7,999 bases of DNA from positions 1 to 7,999 of the forward strand of contig JAHDIA010000262.1 of NCBI GenBank assembly GCA_020631035.1, given 5' to 3'. Origin of the DNA: Chitinophagales bacterium. Lineage in GTDB: Bacteria > Bacteroidota > Bacteroidia > Chitinophagales > UBA2359. A program made the translations under genes and the position numbers. The notes under the pieces are model-generated. The model searched no databases. It saw only the letters and a list, made by a program, of their open reading frames with translations, and had not been told where the DNA came from. Each line of letters begins with the position of its first letter. Positions within the stretch are counted from its first letter, which is position 1. Shown here one piece after another: positions 5,940 through 7,999 of this stretch.

Positions 5940-6695
5940 ATGTCTAGCTCATCACCATTTAGTTTAAAAGACAAAACCATACTGCTTACGGGTGCTTCGT
6001 CGGGCATTGGGCGGCAAACTTGCATCAGCATTGCCAATATGGGTGCCAATGTAATTTTGACAGCACGCAATCAAGAAAAGCTTCAAGAAACATTGAGTAA
6101 AATGAAAGGCAACAATCATCAAATCATTCTTGCCGACTTGACCGATGATGCCCAACTAAACAATCTAGTTGAACAACTTCCTAAGTTAGACGGCTTGGTC
6201 CATTGTGCAGGCATTGTCATTGTACGTCCCATTCGATTTCTCGACAAAAAAGAATTGCAAGATATGCTGGACATCAATTATTTAGCCCCTAGCCTATTGA
6301 GCAATGCTGTTCTCAAAAAAAGATTGATGAACAAAGGGGGAGCTTTTGTTTTTATTTCTAGTTTGGGAAGTAGTCAACCCTATTTTGGTGGCAGTGGATA
6401 TAGTGGGTCGAAGGGAGCAATTAGCTCTTTTAGCAAAACACTTGCCCTCGAATATTGCAAAAAAGGCATCCGTTCCAATGTCATTTCTCCTGCCTCAATC
6501 AAAACAGATATATTTGAGGAGATGGAGGAGATGCTCGACAAAGATTTTATAGAAAAGTATGCCGCAAAATACCCTTTGGGAATTGGACTAGCTGAAGATG
6601 TTGCCAATATGGTCATCTTCTTACTCTCTCCTGCTTCCAAATGGATTACAGGAATGGATTTTCAAATGGAGGGCGGACTTCTACTAAACAGATGA
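5940..6695 (+). CDS. short-chain dehydrogenase/reductase, probable 3-oxoacyl-ACP reductase (FabG-like)
   Basis: Probably reduces the 3-keto group made by the upstream KASIII to a 3-hydroxyacyl-ACP with NAD(P)H. The 251-residue product is a classical SDR: TGASSGIG (17-24) for the cofactor, Asp66 and Leu67 in ADLTD, HCAG (88-91) in place of the common NNAG, Asn113 in DINYLAP, Ser141 in FISSLGS, and YSGSK with Tyr154 and Lys158. A C-terminal TGMDFQMEGG resembles the FabG ending TGxxxxVDGG. The start lies 13 bases after the KASIII stop without a good Shine-Dalgarno sequence. Substrate assignment rests on the neighbours: SDR sequence alone does not separate acyl-ACP reductases from sugar or alcohol dehydrogenases. 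With no dehydratase in the window, a 3-hydroxyacyl product is the simplest reading. Confidence 0.88.
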   Translation: MSSSSPFSLKDKTILLTGASSGIGRQTCISIANMGANVILTARNQEKLQETLSKMKGNNHQIILADLTDDAQLNNLVEQLPKLDGLVHCAGIVIVRPIRFLDKKELQDMLDINYLAPSLLSNAVLKKRLMNKGGAFVFISSLGSSQPYFGGSGYSGSKGAISSFSKTLALEYCKKGIRSNVISPASIKTDIFEEMEEMLDKDFIEKYAAKYPLGIGLAEDVANMVIFLLSPASKWITGMDFQMEGGLLLNR

Positions 6696-6699
6696 TGCA

Positions 6700-7614
6700 A
6701 TGAAAGCAAGCATTTGTATAGTTGTACCTGTTTACAAAAGTCAAAAATCGCTTTCCATTCTGATTGAACGCAGTCAAAAAGCCTTGCAAGCAATTGATTC
6801 CAATCCACAGTTTATTTTTGTAGATGACAGTGGTTACAAGATCAATAAAAGTTGGGATATTTTAAAAAAACTACAAGCTGATAACAAAGCCAATATACAC
6901 CTTATCAAGCTCAGTGGCAATTATGGGCAACCCATCGCAACAGTGTGTGGGTTGATTAGAGCCAAAGCAGATTATGTGGTTACCTTAGACGATGACTGCC
7001 AATATCCTCCTGAAGAAATCTCTAGACTGATTGATTTCCTAGAAGAACAAAAAGCAGACATTGCATTGGGCATTGGGCATCTCGAAAAAATCAAAAGTAA
7101 ATTTAAAATCAAGGTACTCAATTTTATCAAGCAATTTTTAAAACAAGGGAATCATACAACACGTTATGGCTCCTCTTTTAGGCTCATTAGAGGGAGCATT
7201 TGTCAAAACTTAATTGACGACTTTAATCGTTTGGTCATCATTGATATTTTTTTATTGGAACAAAGCACCAAGTTTGTCTATTTACCCATTGAAACAATGC
7301 CTCGAATGGAGGGCAAATCAGGTTATTCATATATGAAGGTTTTCAAACGCTTGACCAATATCATTGGTTATTATACGACCATTCCTTTAAAAGCCATCAT
7401 CATCATTGTCTTTTTTATATTGTTAATCGTTTTAAATTTACTAAATGTATCAGATTTGCCTGTTTACATCAAAAACATAAGTTTTAATTTAATTGTATTA
7501 ATCATTTTATTTGGTGTATATTTAACTTTAAGAATTTACCAAGGCTTTTGGGAAGAAAAAGCAAAAATGCGGCATGAGTCGAAACATTATATTGAGGAGG
7601 AGATTGTGAATTGA
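6700..7614 (+). CDS. family 2 glycosyltransferase with two C-terminal membrane segments (polyprenyl-phosphate sugar transferase type)
   Basis: Expected to transfer a sugar from a nucleotide donor to a polyprenyl phosphate at the inner face of the cytoplasmic membrane, as in the DPM1/GtrB/ArnC group. The 304-residue product has a GT-A domain with VVPVYK (8-13), FVDDSG (40-45) and the metal-binding triad DDD (97-99) in TLDDDCQYPPEEI. PRMEGKSGYSYMK (201-213) matches the RxxGxSxY membrane-interface motif of this group, and two membrane helices follow at about 230-250 and 260-281. A short charged tail ends the protein. The gene starts 4 bases after the SDR stop, so it is in the same operon. The sugar is unknown; the context suggests one that carries, or will receive, the hydroxyacyl group. 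The last codons lie in a sequence repeated at 7785-7795, so the C-terminus may have been altered by repeat insertion. Confidence 0.9.
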   Translation: MKASICIVVPVYKSQKSLSILIERSQKALQAIDSNPQFIFVDDSGYKINKSWDILKKLQADNKANIHLIKLSGNYGQPIATVCGLIRAKADYVVTLDDDCQYPPEEISRLIDFLEEQKADIALGIGHLEKIKSKFKIKVLNFIKQFLKQGNHTTRYGSSFRLIRGSICQNLIDDFNRLVIIDIFLLEQSTKFVYLPIETMPRMEGKSGYSYMKVFKRLTNIIGYYTTIPLKAIIIIVFFILLIVLNLLNVSDLPVYIKNISFNLIVLIILFGVYLTLRIYQGFWEEKAKMRHESKHYIEEEIVN

Positions 7615-7795
7615 AGATTCGGGATTGCTAGGTAATTTTGAGTTTTTAATTTTAAATATTGAACTTATTGGGCAAGGTGTGTGATTCTGAGGCTGCGTCT
7701 TGGTCTGGTTAGCCAACGCATATTTTGGGCTGCGTCGTAGATTTCATCCGCCCGCTCATCCGACGCTTTTTTTTTAAATTATGAATTGTGAATTG
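7603..7795 (+). repeat. 11-bp direct repeat bracketing the glycosyltransferase stop and downstream spacer
   Basis: ATTGTGAATTG occurs at 7603-7613, covering the last glycosyltransferase codons, and again at 7785-7795. The AT-rich text between (7621-7670) resembles simple intergenic filler rich in AATTTTGA-like words. The copies may mark the edges of an inserted segment, or be chance matches within low-complexity DNA. Confidence 0.35.
7732..7775 (+). terminator. possible rho-independent terminator of the operon
   Basis: GCGTCG (7732-7737) can pair with CGACGC (7761-7766), and the right arm is followed at once by nine T residues (7767-7775). It lies 118 bases after the glycosyltransferase stop. 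The GC-rich 6-bp stem and T run fit a terminator, but the 23-base loop is large and part of the stem belongs to dispersed-repeat modules, so function is uncertain. Confidence 0.4.
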
Positions 7796-7832
7796 GCAGA
7801 ATGGAGCGTGCATTTTTTGGCAAACATTTGTA

Positions 7833-7854
7833 GAGAAAATTCACGAATTTTCTC
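7833..7854. repeat. perfect 10-bp inverted repeat hairpin
   Basis: GAGAAAATTC (7833-7842) and GAATTTTCTC (7845-7854) are exact complements separated by AC. The hairpin lies between the terminator-like structure and the dispersed-repeat copy at the right end. It has no T run on either side that would make it a clear terminator. Confidence 0.55.
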
Positions 7855-7875
7855 CACGAAACAGCAGCAAGGCGT

Positions 7876-7999
7876 GAAGCGGATAGCAAAAGTACAAACG
7901 AAGGACCCAAAGAAACGATGCCTACGCCGAAACGTCGGACCGCCGATAGTAGCGGATACCCCGAGTAGGGGCGAATTGCATTCGCCCAATACGAGGAGT
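7876..7999 (-). repeat. dispersed intergenic repeat with hairpin, right copy, cut by the window edge
   Basis: Read on the minus strand from the edge, it shows ACTCCTC (7999-7993), a hairpin with arms GGGCGAAT/ATTCGCCC (7969-7976 and 7980-7987, loop of 3), then the block at 7963-7943, which matches the left copy's 207-227 at 18 of 21 bases, and further on GCTATCC (7887-7881). This is the same order of modules as the element at 141-230, in opposite orientation. The hairpin arms differ in sequence between copies while keeping an 8-bp stem and 3-base loop, which suggests that the structure is conserved. Confidence 0.6.

Larger units (their letters stand above)
7615..7999. other. non-coding repeat-rich spacer at the right end
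   Basis: No convincing gene is present. From left to right there is AT-rich filler (7615-7680); a GC-richer block with GGCTGCGTC at 7691-7699 and 7728-7736 and TCATCCG at 7744-7750 and 7756-7762; a terminator-like hairpin at 7732-7775; a perfect hairpin at 7833-7854; and then the dispersed-repeat copy running to the window edge. Open frames here are composed of repeat sequence and Cys/Arg-rich translations unlike real proteins. Confidence 0.6.

Noticed and set aside
1723..7614. Aryl-polyene, flexirubin or dialkylresorcinol pigment cluster
   Set aside because: Ligase, ACP, ketoreductase, glycosyltransferase and phosphopantetheinyl transferase would fit, but the only ketosynthase is of the KASIII type, and no KASII-type pair, dehydratase or acyltransferase is present. 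The ligase/ACP/KASIII/SDR set fits acyl decoration of a glycan better.
7774..7989. 71-codon minus-strand frame at the right end
   Set aside because: It is made of the hairpin and dispersed-repeat modules and translates to a Cys/Arg/Phe-rich sequence without a protein-like pattern.
7615..7999. tRNA or other structured RNA gene in the GC-richer right end
   Set aside because: The hairpins do not form a cloverleaf, no CCA-adjacent acceptor stem or T-loop is seen, and the sequence is explained by repeat modules shared with the left end.

Overview
The window is AT-rich, uses ATG starts with little Shine-Dalgarno signal, and has one good TAnnTTTG promoter box (TAGCTTTG, 2412-2419). That box is typical of Bacteroidota, and the protein flavour agrees. 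I would place it in the Bacteroidota, perhaps an environmental Cytophagales, Saprospirales or Flavobacteriales relative. The genus cannot be read from the sequence.

Layout. Positions 1-305 hold a possible gene end running in from the left edge, then a dispersed-repeat element with a hairpin (about 141-230). A minus-strand gene (306-1112) encodes a secreted, coiled-coil, tandem-repeat protein. Positions 1113-1722 are about 600 bases with no gene. A minus-strand Sfp-type 4'-phosphopantetheinyl transferase (1723-2376) is followed by a short divergent promoter region. From there a plus-strand operon runs to 7614: lipoprotein (2446-2988), AMP-binding acyl ligase (2990-4420), acyl carrier protein (4513-4752), KASIII-type ketosynthase (4871-5926), SDR ketoreductase (5940-6695) and a membrane-anchored family 2 glycosyltransferase of the polyprenyl-phosphate type (6700-7614). 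Positions 7615-7999 are non-coding and made of repeat modules.

How the genes could work together (inference). The divergent transferase would arm the ACP. The ligase would activate a carboxylic acid and load it on the ACP or hand it to the ketosynthase. KASIII would extend it by one C2 unit, and the SDR would reduce the 3-keto group to a 3-hydroxyacyl group. The glycosyltransferase would work on a lipid-linked sugar at the inner membrane. Ligase/ACP/KASIII/SDR sets of this kind occur in O-antigen, capsule and flagellin-glycan loci, where they make short hydroxyacyl decorations of amino sugars. No dehydratase, acyltransferase, thioesterase or nucleotide-sugar enzyme lies in the window, so the end product is open.

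The most unusual points are: a ligase with non-consensus residues at several adenylation core motifs, including His in place of the A10 Lys; a near-palindromic element of about 110 bases lodged between ACP and KASIII that supplies the last ACP codons; and related dispersed-repeat copies in opposite orientation at the two ends of the window.
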